NCBI GenBank assembly: GCA_020639235.1
Contig: JACKHC010000001.1
Coordinates: 1,798,001-1,862,000, forward strand
DNA length: 64,000 nt
Reading direction: 5' to 3'
DNA from: Phycisphaeraceae bacterium
GTDB taxonomy: Bacteria > Planctomycetota > Phycisphaerae > Phycisphaerales > UBA1924
Shown here: positions 19,301-26,552 of the stretch, piece by piece
Layout: each line of letters begins with the position of its first letter
Numbering within the stretch: the stretch's first letter is position 1
Program-made: the position numbers and the translations under genes
The notes under the pieces: generated by a model
Seen by the model: only the letters and a program-made list of their open reading frames with translations
Databases searched by the model: none
What the model was told of the DNA's origin: nothing

Positions 19301-20929
19301 GAAGTCCACGCCGCCCGTCGCGCCGACAAGATTGATGTCGCCGGTGGTCGCGGTGAGCGTTGTCCCGAGCAGCGCGTTATCAACAATGGAATGGCCCGCA
19401 TTGAAATCGAGCGAGTCGGCGGTGATGAACAACTCAAACAGCAGCCCGGCCGCGTCGCCGCCGTCCATCGGCTCGACATACTCGAACCGGATGTCGTTCC
19501 CGGCCGTGAGCGACAACCCGCCGTTGGCCTTGTTGATATCCGAACCGATCGAGATGTCGTTGTCCGCCAGGAGCGACACATCGCCGGCAAACCCTTCAAT
19601 TGACGAAGGATCAATGTACTGATCGCCGCCGATATCGCCCTCGGGACCATCGACGACTCGGATGTTTGTCGGGTCGAGCAGGATCTTCGCGTTGGCGAAG
19701 CCGTCCACCGTGTCGCCCTTGAGTTCGCCCTGCAATCCGAGCGAGTTCTTGGCGCTCACTTCGCCGGTGCCGCCGTGCCCGCCGCGCGCCCCGCCCGACA
19801 GGTCGACCACCGAGCCGCGCTCCATGGTCGTGTCGCCCTGATAGGAGTGCACCAGCACCTCGCCGCCGTGAGCGACGCCCCTGCCGCCCGCGGCAGAGGT
19901 CACCGAACCGGCACCGAGCGTCGTTTGGTTGGTCGACGTCAACTCGACGCGTCCCGCGCGCCCGTTATCAGCGTCCGCTGTGACCGAGCCGTCGTTCACA
20001 ACAGTGGGGGCCTGCACCGTCACCCAACCCGCCTGGCCCGCCGAAACATTGGTCGAGATCGTGCCGGTGTTGTGAACCGAGCCGGCCTGCGCTGTGAGTG
20101 TCACCTCGCCGCCGCTCGCCTCGATGCGGCCCGTATTGCGGATCGCCAGCGACAACGCGTCGCCGGCCCCGAGGGTGACGCGACCGCGCCGGGCGCGAAT
20201 CGTGCCGGAGTTCTCGATCGCGGGCGATCCGCTGACATCGGTCACAGCGCCCATCGCCGGGCCGCTCGCGGTTGTCATCTCAGCCCCGTCGATCCTGGCG
20301 CTGATGCGCGATCCGCGCTCGCGGATGAGCACATCGTTGCCCGAGAGCATGGTGACCAGTCCACGATCCGAAACAATCGTCCCTGAGTTGGCGATGGTCT
20401 TGCCGATGAGGTTGACCGCGTCCGCGGTGATCAATCCCTCCGCAACAATGCCGTTCTGCACATTCGTGAAGTGATAGTTGCCCTTGAGGAAGTCGGAGTC
20501 CGAGAGATTGGCGGCGCCGGCGTACAAGCGTCCGACATTCACCACCGAGTTGGCGCCGAACGCCACGCCCGCGGGATTGACAATGAAAACGCGCCCGTTG
20601 GCCAGCAGGTTGCCGTCGATCGTCGTCGGGTCGCCGCCCACGATGCGATTGAGAACCCTGGCGTTCTTTCCGGGCTGGATGAACTGAACCGTTTCGCCCT
20701 TGAGGATGTTGAACTGCTGGAAGTTGATGATCGCCTTCCGCCCCGTGCGGATGGTCGTCAGCGCTCCCTGCTGTGAGATACTGGCGTTGCCCGCGACAAC
20801 CTGCGCGCCCTCGGGGGCGCCCAGCGCGTGGGCCGCCGTGATACCGAGCACCGAACCGGCAAGTGTCGCCACCAGGCCCGGGCTACGCGAGAGCGAGATC
20901 GCGCGTGAAGAGTGCGTCCATGTCTTCAT
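16349..20929 (-). CDS. two-partner secretion exoprotein (TpsA; filamentous haemagglutinin N-terminal domain)
   Basis: The product has 1526 residues. Signal peptide to about 38 (AAHALGAPEG), then a TPS/haemagglutination-activity domain (about 39-190) with IDGNLLANGRVFIVNPAG followed by VAFGANSVVNVGR, the NPNG-like signature recognised by TpsB partners. A long beta-helix-like, Gly/Asp/Thr-rich stalk follows to about 1250, including two related blocks of about 150 residues. A 40-proline run occupies residues 1264-1303. A distinct C-terminal domain (about 1304-1526) is alpha-helical at its end (AEQ-rich, QAQRRLLAPLCEQVGLTPDELARVLGLLDE). It should be exported across the outer membrane by the ShlB-type protein encoded 92 bases upstream. 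ATG 20929 follows GGGAGA at good spacing; ATG 20953 is in frame upstream. The C-terminal function is not recognised. Confidence 0.88.
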   Translation of the reverse strand: MKTWTHSSRAISLSRSPGLVATLAGSVLGITAAHALGAPEGAQVVAGNASISQQGALTTIRTGRKAIINFQQFNILKGETVQFIQPGKNARVLNRIVGGDPTTIDGNLLANGRVFIVNPAGVAFGANSVVNVGRLYAGAANLSDSDFLKGNYHFTNVQNGIVAEGLITADAVNLIGKTIANSGTIVSDRGLVTMLSGNDVLIRERGSRISARIDGAEMTTASGPAMGAVTDVSGSPAIENSGTIRARRGRVTLGAGDALSLAIRNTGRIEASGGEVTLTAQAGSVHNTGTISTNVSAGQAGWVTVQAPTVVNDGSVTADADNGRAGRVELTSTNQTTLGAGSVTSAAGGRGVAHGGEVLVHSYQGDTTMERGSVVDLSGGARGGHGGTGEVSAKNSLGLQGELKGDTVDGFANAKILLDPTNIRVVDGPEGDIGGDQYIDPSSIEGFAGDVSLLADNDISIGSDINKANGGLSLTAGNDIRFEYVEPMDGGDAAGLLFELFITADSLDFNAGHSIVDNALLGTTLTATTGDINLVGATGGVDFGLAGVANGRSVHITQADSRYFRTSGVSGLLANPENTHLTIDVTNGSLIMGGDFGGMVGDQLVGSLDISASDLVRFEDSIVSGGAVRVDAGDDIQFGFLPDHPGYPDFDLSITGTQIDMVAGHSIVDNVILGTHLTATNLGDINLEGTTGDVQFGLASVDPNRFVRITQAVDKYVGAGPFGFIDTPETTNLEVTITDGWLIFGGDFGGMTGAQSILSVDGFANEFVRVEDDLTIGDFAKFRANDNVEFDGFVHAQNLVDAHAGLDGTGQVLFISPGQSLAGQTIALRAGNDSGLAMANIDARTNDPMFFGPGLGGTRPDTFIFEQDAGVPSIALPLVSQFGAPTTGMNYYITSNDSGITLDSNNLVDGTLLFLKSETGSDIDGDLSLTSLDVIGIANLNGDVLTALNQDYHGAVFVGEHVLLTGDEVHFDSFVEDTVNGGHDLTIDADVLFTRDVGAINALRSLDVRGTTKIDTPGVFGMLIRTTDDQNYEGAVTLCDNTIMRSIGIADDGDGVLRFGSTIDGPFNLTLQTTDKGLIVFNGDVGSEESLKTLSMSTAGGDGVREVPLKATIVGEQGVSFDVQNFLMGQNEKFTALGDLTVRATNEARLGDMVAAGGGLRVSADDIILLRRKAFTLFNEDGSIINDGGLDFVAQGVIRFDGSIFLSGDPSGASPRFGNLSGAVQGDLVSLGFDSVAMNNADLVESAVMFDGMVLDQRVPTASPPPPPPPPPPPPPPPPPPPPPPPPPPPPPPPPPPPPPPPPGPTDPPAELVVPVDTGSRDDGRPDARFRDFVIPRVYDLDRLALIGIDARGVEAGESGGAVAGKRYVYSDLPGAPSNYGSETVLAATRFDIKSVIAAAERYNALFAAREDGSAATVADSIRRSLENFGAGEQQAFEPVAFAGFVAAAPTPEEQLAFRNLVELRTLLEQVRGLGMTDLQYSQAQRRLLAPLCEQVGLTPDELARVLGLLDESLASDAESSETPAA
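17021..17140. repeat. 120-bp GGN/CCN triplet tract encoding 40 consecutive prolines
   Basis: Forty successive NGG triplets on the plus strand are CCN codons on the minus strand. They are a mixture of CCG, CCT, CCC and one CCA, so this is a degenerate rather than pure triplet repeat. It lies inside the exoprotein gene and separates the beta-helix stalk from the C-terminal domain. Confidence 0.95.
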
Positions 20930-20955
20930 TTTTCTCTCCCTGTGCACCGACATGC

Positions 20956-20974
20956 CCGCCGGGACTCCCGGCGG
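20956..20974 (-). promoter_or_regulatory. intercistronic hairpin between tpsB and tpsA
   Basis: A perfect 8-bp inverted repeat (CCGCCGGG with CCCGGCGG) around a 3-base loop lies in the 92-base gap, 27 bases before the exoprotein start. There is no T run after it on the minus strand, so it is not a classical terminator. It may stabilise or attenuate the downstream message. Confidence 0.4.
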
Positions 20975-21021
20975 ACCACTGATCTTCCATGTGTCGCGGC
21001 CCGACGCCTGTGCGCGGCGGG

Positions 21022-23037
21022 TCAGAAGATCACTGTGAGCACAAAGTGGACCTCACTGTCCCCCTCGTCAACCTCCGTTCGGCCAAGTGCATCCTCAATC
21101 TCGTAGAGTGCTACGCCCCAATCGACACGGACGTTCAATGTCCTCGAAAGCGCAAGTTCCGCACCGATCCCCACGCTTACCAGCGTCGCATCTTCCTCAA
21201 AGCTCTGACGATCCTCATGAGTCACACGACCGAAATCAACGAACCCCTTGAAGATCAGGTCCCAGTCCACGGGCCCATAGGGATATTGGGGGCGGAACCG
21301 GAACGGGGTTCCAAAGAACTCCGAGGGTTGCACGCTCGACGACAATCCCCGCGGCAGGTGGTATCGGTACTCAGCGGAAGCGATGAAGGCGTTATCGCCC
21401 GCCACGACCGCTTCCGGATAACCCCGCACCGTGTAGAGCCCGCCCGCGGTCTGCTGGAAGTTTGGCACCAGCCGGTTCCCGAATGCGATCTGCGCCTGCG
21501 CCGTCAGCGCGATCTCGTGGGCCAGGCCGGGCGACTCATCCAGACTCGGATTCAGGAGCGGCTCGAGATAGAAAGAGTGCTGCGCCCCGAGGCGCGCCAC
21601 CGTCCAGTCGCCGTCCGCGTCAAACCGCCCCAACTTGTCGATCTCCGGTTCCTCCCCGCCCTCGAGCGAGAACTCGACCATCGCGGTCGCAACCGTCGAT
21701 GACGACTCACGCTGCTGCTCCAGCGACAACCCCGTGTACCCGATCAGGAACTCCTCGTCGCCGTGGATGTTGGCGAAGTTGTTGTCGACCTCGACCGACT
21801 CGGCGCGAATGCCCCCGATCGCATCGATGAAGAGATCACGGCGCTGGAAGAAGTTCCAGATGAACTCGCCGCCGACGCTCGACCCTTCGCCCTCAAAGTT
21901 CGCGTTCGGCAGGCCGACCTCGGACGCGTCGTAGGTGTACCACGAGCCGTACACCCGCCATCGCAGTCGATCCGACCCGAAAAACGGCCGGGAATACGAA
22001 CCCGAGAACGCATGGATGTCCTCGAATCCCGCGGTCATGTACTCGAGCGTGAGGATGTCGTCGGCGTTCGTCAGCTGGTTGTGGACGAAACCGAAGCGCT
22101 CACGCCAGTTGTTGGTGCTGTCTGTTCCGTTGTTCGCGAGCTGGAAGTACAGGAACCACGGCTTGTTCTCCGTCACGATGTAGTCCAGGTTCACCGACCC
22201 CGGCTGATCACCCGAAGCACCGACGGCCACATCGACGCGCCGACCCGGATGGCGGCTCAGGCGATAAATGTAGTCATCGATCAGGTCGCCGCGAGGAACA
22301 TCGATCGCATAATCCGTCGTGCCGTCGTCGGGCCGCACAGGCGAACGATCCCGGATCCGCTGGTGCACCGGGTGGTTGACGCTCTCCCCCTCCTTGAGCC
22401 GCTCGCCCATCCCGATCGTGCGCACATCCGTGATGATGCCCGTCGTCACCTCCACCGTCATCGATGTAAGATCGGCCGGGCGCCGATCGACCACCTCGCC
22501 GTCGACCACCGCGAACTGGCGCGGATCAGGTTCTGCGTACACACCGATGAGGCCATAGCCCTTGGTCAGCCGGTCGAAGACCGCGGGCGCGATGAGCGCC
22601 AATGCCGAGTCATAGAGGTACGGAGTCGCATCGTCCGCGAGCTGCGCCAGTGTGAATGACTGCCCGGGAAACCCCTCTCTCGGGGCGATGAATCCATCCG
22701 CGGTCCGCACCAGCACGACCGTCGCCGCCAGCACTTCTTCCTCGGTCGGAAGCAGCGAGTTCTCGCGGATGTATCGAATCTCGATCCCCGTCACGAGGTG
22801 CCTGGCGCCGTCAAACTCGTCCGCAACCGCGAGCGGCGCGTCCGAGGTCGTGGCCGGAACCGCGGCACCATCGACCGGCGTGGCCGCTTGTGCCCGCGCG
22901 TGGGCCGGGATGGCGAGCACCGCGCAGGCGAGGCCCGCGCACCGGCACAGCAGACTTGCGGCTGCACCCACCCCCAATGTGGACATCTTGTGGGCTCGCG
23001 ATGAAGGGGTACGGCTGGCGATCGGGCGCTTTCGCAT
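21022..23037 (-). CDS. two-partner secretion outer-membrane transporter (TpsB; ShlB/FhaC/HecB family)
   Basis: The product has 671 residues. A signal peptide precedes an N-terminal region (about 60-270) with POTRA-like features. The 16-strand barrel follows, with alternating aromatic strands such as KPWFLYFQLAN, WRVYGSWYTYD and FKGFVDFGRV. The family signature TVRGYPE (VRGY motif) is present, and the chain ends in a C-terminal phenylalanine (FVLTVIF) as barrel proteins do. It should reside in the outer membrane and secrete the exoprotein encoded immediately downstream. ATG 23037 has GGAG 5 bases upstream; the frame is open to 23067. It is transcribed first in the pair. The presence of such a system implies a real outer membrane in this organism. 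Confidence 0.87.
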   Translation of the reverse strand: MRKRPIASRTPSSRAHKMSTLGVGAAASLLCRCAGLACAVLAIPAHARAQAATPVDGAAVPATTSDAPLAVADEFDGARHLVTGIEIRYIRENSLLPTEEEVLAATVVLVRTADGFIAPREGFPGQSFTLAQLADDATPYLYDSALALIAPAVFDRLTKGYGLIGVYAEPDPRQFAVVDGEVVDRRPADLTSMTVEVTTGIITDVRTIGMGERLKEGESVNHPVHQRIRDRSPVRPDDGTTDYAIDVPRGDLIDDYIYRLSRHPGRRVDVAVGASGDQPGSVNLDYIVTENKPWFLYFQLANNGTDSTNNWRERFGFVHNQLTNADDILTLEYMTAGFEDIHAFSGSYSRPFFGSDRLRWRVYGSWYTYDASEVGLPNANFEGEGSSVGGEFIWNFFQRRDLFIDAIGGIRAESVEVDNNFANIHGDEEFLIGYTGLSLEQQRESSSTVATAMVEFSLEGGEEPEIDKLGRFDADGDWTVARLGAQHSFYLEPLLNPSLDESPGLAHEIALTAQAQIAFGNRLVPNFQQTAGGLYTVRGYPEAVVAGDNAFIASAEYRYHLPRGLSSSVQPSEFFGTPFRFRPQYPYGPVDWDLIFKGFVDFGRVTHEDRQSFEEDATLVSVGIGAELALSRTLNVRVDWGVALYEIEDALGRTEVDEGDSEVHFVLTVIF

Positions 23038-23354
23038 GTCGACTCCGTCATTCGTCGGGACCCGCATACCGCGGGTTGGGGGCTATTGGGACCAACACTC
23101 GATATCGGGCGTTGCGGGCGCCATTCTTGTCGATTCCGCTGAGAACGAGCCGCGTCCCGGCGACACAGGAGCACAGATTACCCATGTTGTCCGCATCGCG
23201 CACCTTCGCAAGGGCACGAGCCCGCCTTGGGTACGCTCAAATCCAGTCGATCGAACAGGATTTCGGACCTGACTTGAGTTCCTCCCACCGATCGCCGATG
23301 GAACGATCGGGGCCCCTTTCAGGCCCCAAGACCCCAGGGAACGGAGCCCCCTCC
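23038..23354. other. 317-base divergent intergenic region
   Basis: No gene is seen. It separates the minus-strand secretion operon from the plus-strand lipoprotein and must hold both promoters. A 6-bp hairpin (ACCCGC/GCGGGT, near 23062) and a GGGGCC/GGCCCC hairpin (near 23308-23327, in the lipoprotein leader) are visible; no clear promoter boxes could be assigned. Confidence 0.5.
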
Positions 23355-23621
23355 ATGCGTCGAGTCAAAGCCGCCCTTGCCGCCGTTTCGATGACCTGCC
23401 TCCTTGCCGGGTGCGTCCACGCGCCGCGCCACGCGACGCTCGACATCGATCAGCCCGAGGTCGCGCCGATCCTCACGCTCGGAGCCGGAGACGCCCTCGG
23501 TTGGCGCATCTATCAGCAGGACGTCGTCCTCGCCATGCGAGACGGGTACTCCCGGGGCGTCTATCAGCCCCAGATCTTCCCCGACATGGATGTCCGGGTG
23601 GTCGAAGTGCCGATCGACTGA
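23355..23621 (+). CDS. small lipoprotein
   Basis: The product has 88 residues. MRRVKAALAAVSMTCLLAGC is a lipoprotein signal peptide with the lipobox LAGC and Cys20 as the lipidation site. The mature part (about 68 residues) is a single compact segment with no recognised family: TLDIDQPEVAPILTLGAGD then YQQDVVLAMRDGYSRG and a strand-like end MDVRVVEVPID. GGAG lies 8 bases before the ATG. The frame is open far upstream, but the lipobox fixes this start. It stands alone between the divergent secretion operon and the PEP-CTERM gene. Confidence 0.75.
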   Translation: MRRVKAALAAVSMTCLLAGCVHAPRHATLDIDQPEVAPILTLGAGDALGWRIYQQDVVLAMRDGYSRGVYQPQIFPDMDVRVVEVPID

Positions 23622-23712
23622 CGCCCGCCTGCTCGCCCATCTTGCCCCTCCTGCGCCCCTTCCGCACCCGGAATGATCCGCCGCGAATGCGCTGATTGTG
23701 TCAACTCATGAT

Positions 23713-23740
23713 TTGACAGGCCCTTACGCGGTGATACGGT
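23713..23740 (+). promoter_or_regulatory. candidate sigma-70 promoter of the PEP-CTERM gene
   Basis: A perfect TTGACA (23713-23718) is followed after 16 bases by TACGGT (23735-23740) preceded by TGA, an extended -10 arrangement. Transcription would start near 23747, leaving a leader of about 150 bases before the ATG at 23898. Confidence 0.5.
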
Positions 23741-23897
23741 GTCAGTGGCGGTGCTCAGCACAGGGGCACGCCCATAGGTTCGGAGATTCAGAGACTTGAC
23801 GACCCGCCTCTGGCGGGCGCCCGTTCGCGTTGTGCTCGCGCTCCGGCTCGGGCCGGGCGTGCGCGCACCTCTCGAACGGTACTTCCGGAGAGAGAGC

Positions 23898-24566
23898 ATG
23901 GCCGCTCAACGCACCGCGCTGCGCGCATTCCCACTACTTGCTGTCGCCTCGGCCGCGAGCACGACCCTCGCCGCGCCGATCACCGATCGCGCGTTCTTCG
24001 ATTTCCTAAACCCGACCGTCATCGACTTCGAGACCGACGGTGCCGGCGCGCCCGTTTCCCTGATCCAGGGACAGATCGCCACGCTCCCCGCCAACGAGTA
24101 CGCCGCACAGGGCGTCCGTTTCAATCAGAACATCGCGTGGGTCAACGACGGCAACGCCCAGTTTGATGCAGCGCAGTTCCTCGCCGCGACGCCGGTCGTC
24201 TCGATCCCTTCCTCGCAGTTCAACGCATTCTCGATCCACTTCGATGTCCCAGTCGAGGCGTTCGGCATGTTCGTCGCGAACAACAGAGTCGCGGACCCGA
24301 CCGGTCCGTCGTTCACCGCCTACGACTCCGACGGCATGGTCATCGAGACCGCCACATGGGGAGCGTCGTTTATCGACGGCGGGTTCTCGCTCGTCGATTA
24401 CGGCTTTATGGGCATCTCGTCGCCGGGCGTCTCGATCGCCAGAGTCGATATCACCAAGCAGGCGGCGATCCTCGACGACCTCACCTTCTCCGTCATCCCC
24501 GCCCCAGGCGTCTTGAGCGCTCTGGCCGGCGCCGGGCTGTTGGGTGTGCGTCGCCGCTGCCGCTGA
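23898..24566 (+). CDS. secreted protein with PEP-CTERM-like sorting tail
   Basis: The product has 222 residues. Signal peptide to about residue 23 (STTLAAPIT); a beta-rich middle typical of jelly-roll PEP-CTERM proteins (VIDFETDGAG, AAQGVRF, FNAFSIHFDVPVEAFGMF, SFTAYDSDGMVI, ISSPGVSIARVDIT, AAILDDLTFSV); and a C-terminal tail IPAPGVLSALAGAGLLGVRRRCR, i.e. a P-A-P-G core, one hydrophobic helix and an arginine cluster. Such tails are recognised by exosortase-type machinery that anchors or releases proteins at the cell envelope; no exosortase is in this window. GGAGAGAGAG precedes the ATG. The gene has its own promoter candidate and terminator. Confidence 0.85.
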   Translation: MAAQRTALRAFPLLAVASAASTTLAAPITDRAFFDFLNPTVIDFETDGAGAPVSLIQGQIATLPANEYAAQGVRFNQNIAWVNDGNAQFDAAQFLAATPVVSIPSSQFNAFSIHFDVPVEAFGMFVANNRVADPTGPSFTAYDSDGMVIETATWGASFIDGGFSLVDYGFMGISSPGVSIARVDITKQAAILDDLTFSVIPAPGVLSALAGAGLLGVRRRCR

Positions 24567-24595
24567 TCGGTTGCAAGCACAGGCGAACTCTACCG

Positions 24596-24634
24596 ACCGC
24601 GGGGTGATGCCTATCCACTCCGCGGTTTTCTTTT
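24596..24634 (+). terminator. Rho-independent terminator of the PEP-CTERM gene
   Basis: An 11-bp stem with one mismatch (ACCGCGGGGTG with CACTCCGCGGT) is followed by a T-rich run, TTTTCTTTT. It lies 30 bases after the stop at 24566 and ends just before the convergent photolyase gene. Confidence 0.8.
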
Positions 24635-24636
24635 AC

Positions 24637-26079
24637 TCACTTCAGCGCCTTGAAGGCATCGATCGCGCGCTGACGAGTCTCGGCCAGATCACAAATCGGA
24701 TCGGGGTACCGGAGCTCGCCGCGAAGCAGCGATGGAATCGCCCATGGCTCGTGCACGGCGTCGCCTTCAATGCCGCCTAACTCGGGCACCAGCGCCCGCA
24801 CGAATCGCCCCTCGGGATCAAAGCGCTTGCCTTGCGACACCGGATTGAAGATCCGGAAGTAGGGGGCCGCATCCGTGCCCGTCGATGCCGACCACTGCCA
24901 CCCGCCATTGTTGCTCGCCAGGTCGCCATCCACCAGATGCCGCATGAAGTGCCGCTCGCCCCGACGCCAATCGATGAGGAGATTCTTGGTCAGGAACATC
25001 GCGGCGATCATCCGAAGCCGGTTGTGCATCCATCCGGTCCGCGCGAGCTGCCGCATCGCCGCGTCGACGATCGGTATCCCCGTGCGTCCCTCGCACCAAG
25101 CGGCAAAGTCCTCGTCCGAGTCGCGCCAGCGAATCCGGCGCGTCTCGAGTTGGAAGGGCTGATGCTTGCACAAGCGCGGGAACGCGACGAGCAGATGCCG
25201 ATAGAACTCGCGCCAGATTAACTCCGAGATCCAAACCGATGCGCCGGACTTCTCTTTCGATTTCGGATCCGGCAGCCCACCATGGGCGTCGATCGCGAAC
25301 TCCAGGCACACGCGGGCCGAGATCACGCCGTGCGCCAGGTACGGCGACAGCGTCGAGGTGCCGTTGATATCCGGCCGATCGCGCAGCTCGTCGTATCGCG
25401 CGATCTTCGACTCGACAAACTGCTCCAGCCGCTTCCTCGCCGCGTCTTCACCCGCCGGCCAGAGGTCGGCGCGATCAAGAGCCGCATCGAAGCCCATCAC
25501 CGATGCCGGCACATCATCGCGCACAACGCCCGGGTCCGTCTGCTTACGCGGCGGCGCGACAGACTTCACCCCATCCTCGCGATAGACGCCGAGCCACTGC
25601 TTCTTAAACGGAGTGAAGACCGTGTACCAGCCGTCCTGCTGAGTCTTGACGGTACCGGGAGACAGAATGCATTGATCGTCCGAGATGCACACTCGGCACC
25701 CGATCTCTCGGCATCGGGACGCCACCGAGGCGTCGCGGCCCGCCTCATTCACTTCGTACTCGCGGTTGAAGCATAGGCAATCAATGGCGTTCTCGCGGAT
25801 GACGCGCTCCAGCACATCGGGCACGCCGCCGAAGTCGCAACACTCCCTGATGAGCAACGGTATGTTCAGTTCGTTCAACTCGTCGGAGAGCGCCCGCAGG
25901 TTGCGAAGCAGAAACGCCACCCGGATATCCGCCCAGTCGTGCCGCTTCCACTGCTCGGGACAGACCACAAAGACCGCGATGACGCCATTGTCCGAGATGC
26001 TGCACGCCTCCCGGAGCGCGGGGTTGTCATGCGTACGAAGATCCGAACGGAACCATATGAGCGATCTCAAGAGCCCCAC
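24637..26079 (-). CDS. phrB: deoxyribodipyrimidine photolyase (class I CPD type)
   Basis: The product has 480 residues. N-terminal alpha/beta photolyase domain begins LIWFRSDLRTHDNPAL; the FAD-binding helical domain contains TSTLSPYLAHGVISAR, WREFYRHLL, GIPIVDAAMRQLARTGWMHNR and LASNNGGWQWSASTG, then FRIFNPVSQGKRFDP. These are the conserved flavin and lesion-contact stretches of enzymes that split cyclobutane pyrimidine dimers with blue light. The start codon is a GTG at 26079 that lies inside the end of the preceding gene; a TTG at 26070 that overlaps its TGA is also possible. The 13-base overlap suggests translational coupling to the small membrane protein upstream. Confidence 0.94.
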   Translation of the reverse strand: MGLLRSLIWFRSDLRTHDNPALREACSISDNGVIAVFVVCPEQWKRHDWADIRVAFLLRNLRALSDELNELNIPLLIRECCDFGGVPDVLERVIRENAIDCLCFNREYEVNEAGRDASVASRCREIGCRVCISDDQCILSPGTVKTQQDGWYTVFTPFKKQWLGVYREDGVKSVAPPRKQTDPGVVRDDVPASVMGFDAALDRADLWPAGEDAARKRLEQFVESKIARYDELRDRPDINGTSTLSPYLAHGVISARVCLEFAIDAHGGLPDPKSKEKSGASVWISELIWREFYRHLLVAFPRLCKHQPFQLETRRIRWRDSDEDFAAWCEGRTGIPIVDAAMRQLARTGWMHNRLRMIAAMFLTKNLLIDWRRGERHFMRHLVDGDLASNNGGWQWSASTGTDAAPYFRIFNPVSQGKRFDPEGRFVRALVPELGGIEGDAVHEPWAIPSLLRGELRYPDPICDLAETRQRAIDAFKALK

Positions 26080-26516
26080 ACCCCTTCAAGCACCACCAGG
26101 CACAGCCAGGCCCGGCAAGACCACGCGATGGTGCGGACCCAGTTCGTCGAGACGAGCAGACGAATCGACCGCTCGTTGTACCCGCGCTCGAGCCGCCGGT
26201 GCAGCGGCACCTGAACCAGGAATGTCGAAAGCCACACGACAATCAAGAGCCCAAACGCCGCCTTGTTCAGTTGGTCGAGCCGTTCCGTCAGCGGTGCGAA
26301 CGCCAGAAGCGTCGCCGATGTCAGCTCGATCATCATCAGCGGGATCACGATGAAAGAAATCCTTCTCTGATGATTGCGCTCGTACGCCACCCACTCCGCT
26401 TCTCCGACCAGCCGCATCAGCGGGTAATGGACAACCTGCACGAACCAGATGACGCCCGTCATCAAGAGGGTCGCGATCGCCTGAATCGCCACGAGATGCG
26501 GGTTCACTTCAGTCAT
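26067..26516 (-). CDS. conserved four-helix membrane protein upstream of photolyase
   Basis: The product has 149 residues with about four transmembrane helices: VAIQAIATLLMTGVIWFVQ, FIVIPLMMIELTSATLLAF, AAFGLLIVVWLSTFLVQVP and a C-terminal one near WSCRAWLCLVVLE. The motif VQVVHYPLM after the first helix and EHNHQRRISF-like charged loop (YERNHQRRISF) recall a family of small bacterial membrane proteins of unknown function. It overlaps the photolyase start by 13 bases, so the two are probably translated together; a direct link to light or DNA repair is only contextual. Confidence 0.75.
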   Translation of the reverse strand: MTEVNPHLVAIQAIATLLMTGVIWFVQVVHYPLMRLVGEAEWVAYERNHQRRISFIVIPLMMIELTSATLLAFAPLTERLDQLNKAAFGLLIVVWLSTFLVQVPLHRRLERGYNERSIRLLVSTNWVRTIAWSCRAWLCLVVLEGVWGS

Positions 26517-26552
26517 TCAAACCGGGCCTTCGCACTCCGTCGGGCGCCGGAT

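Noticed and set aside
16301..19603. 1100-codon open frame on the plus strand across the exoprotein gene
   Set aside because: It is antisense to a gene with clear haemagglutinin motifs, a ribosome site and a terminator. Its product is Arg/His/Asp-rich low-complexity sequence, the usual shadow of high-GC coding DNA.
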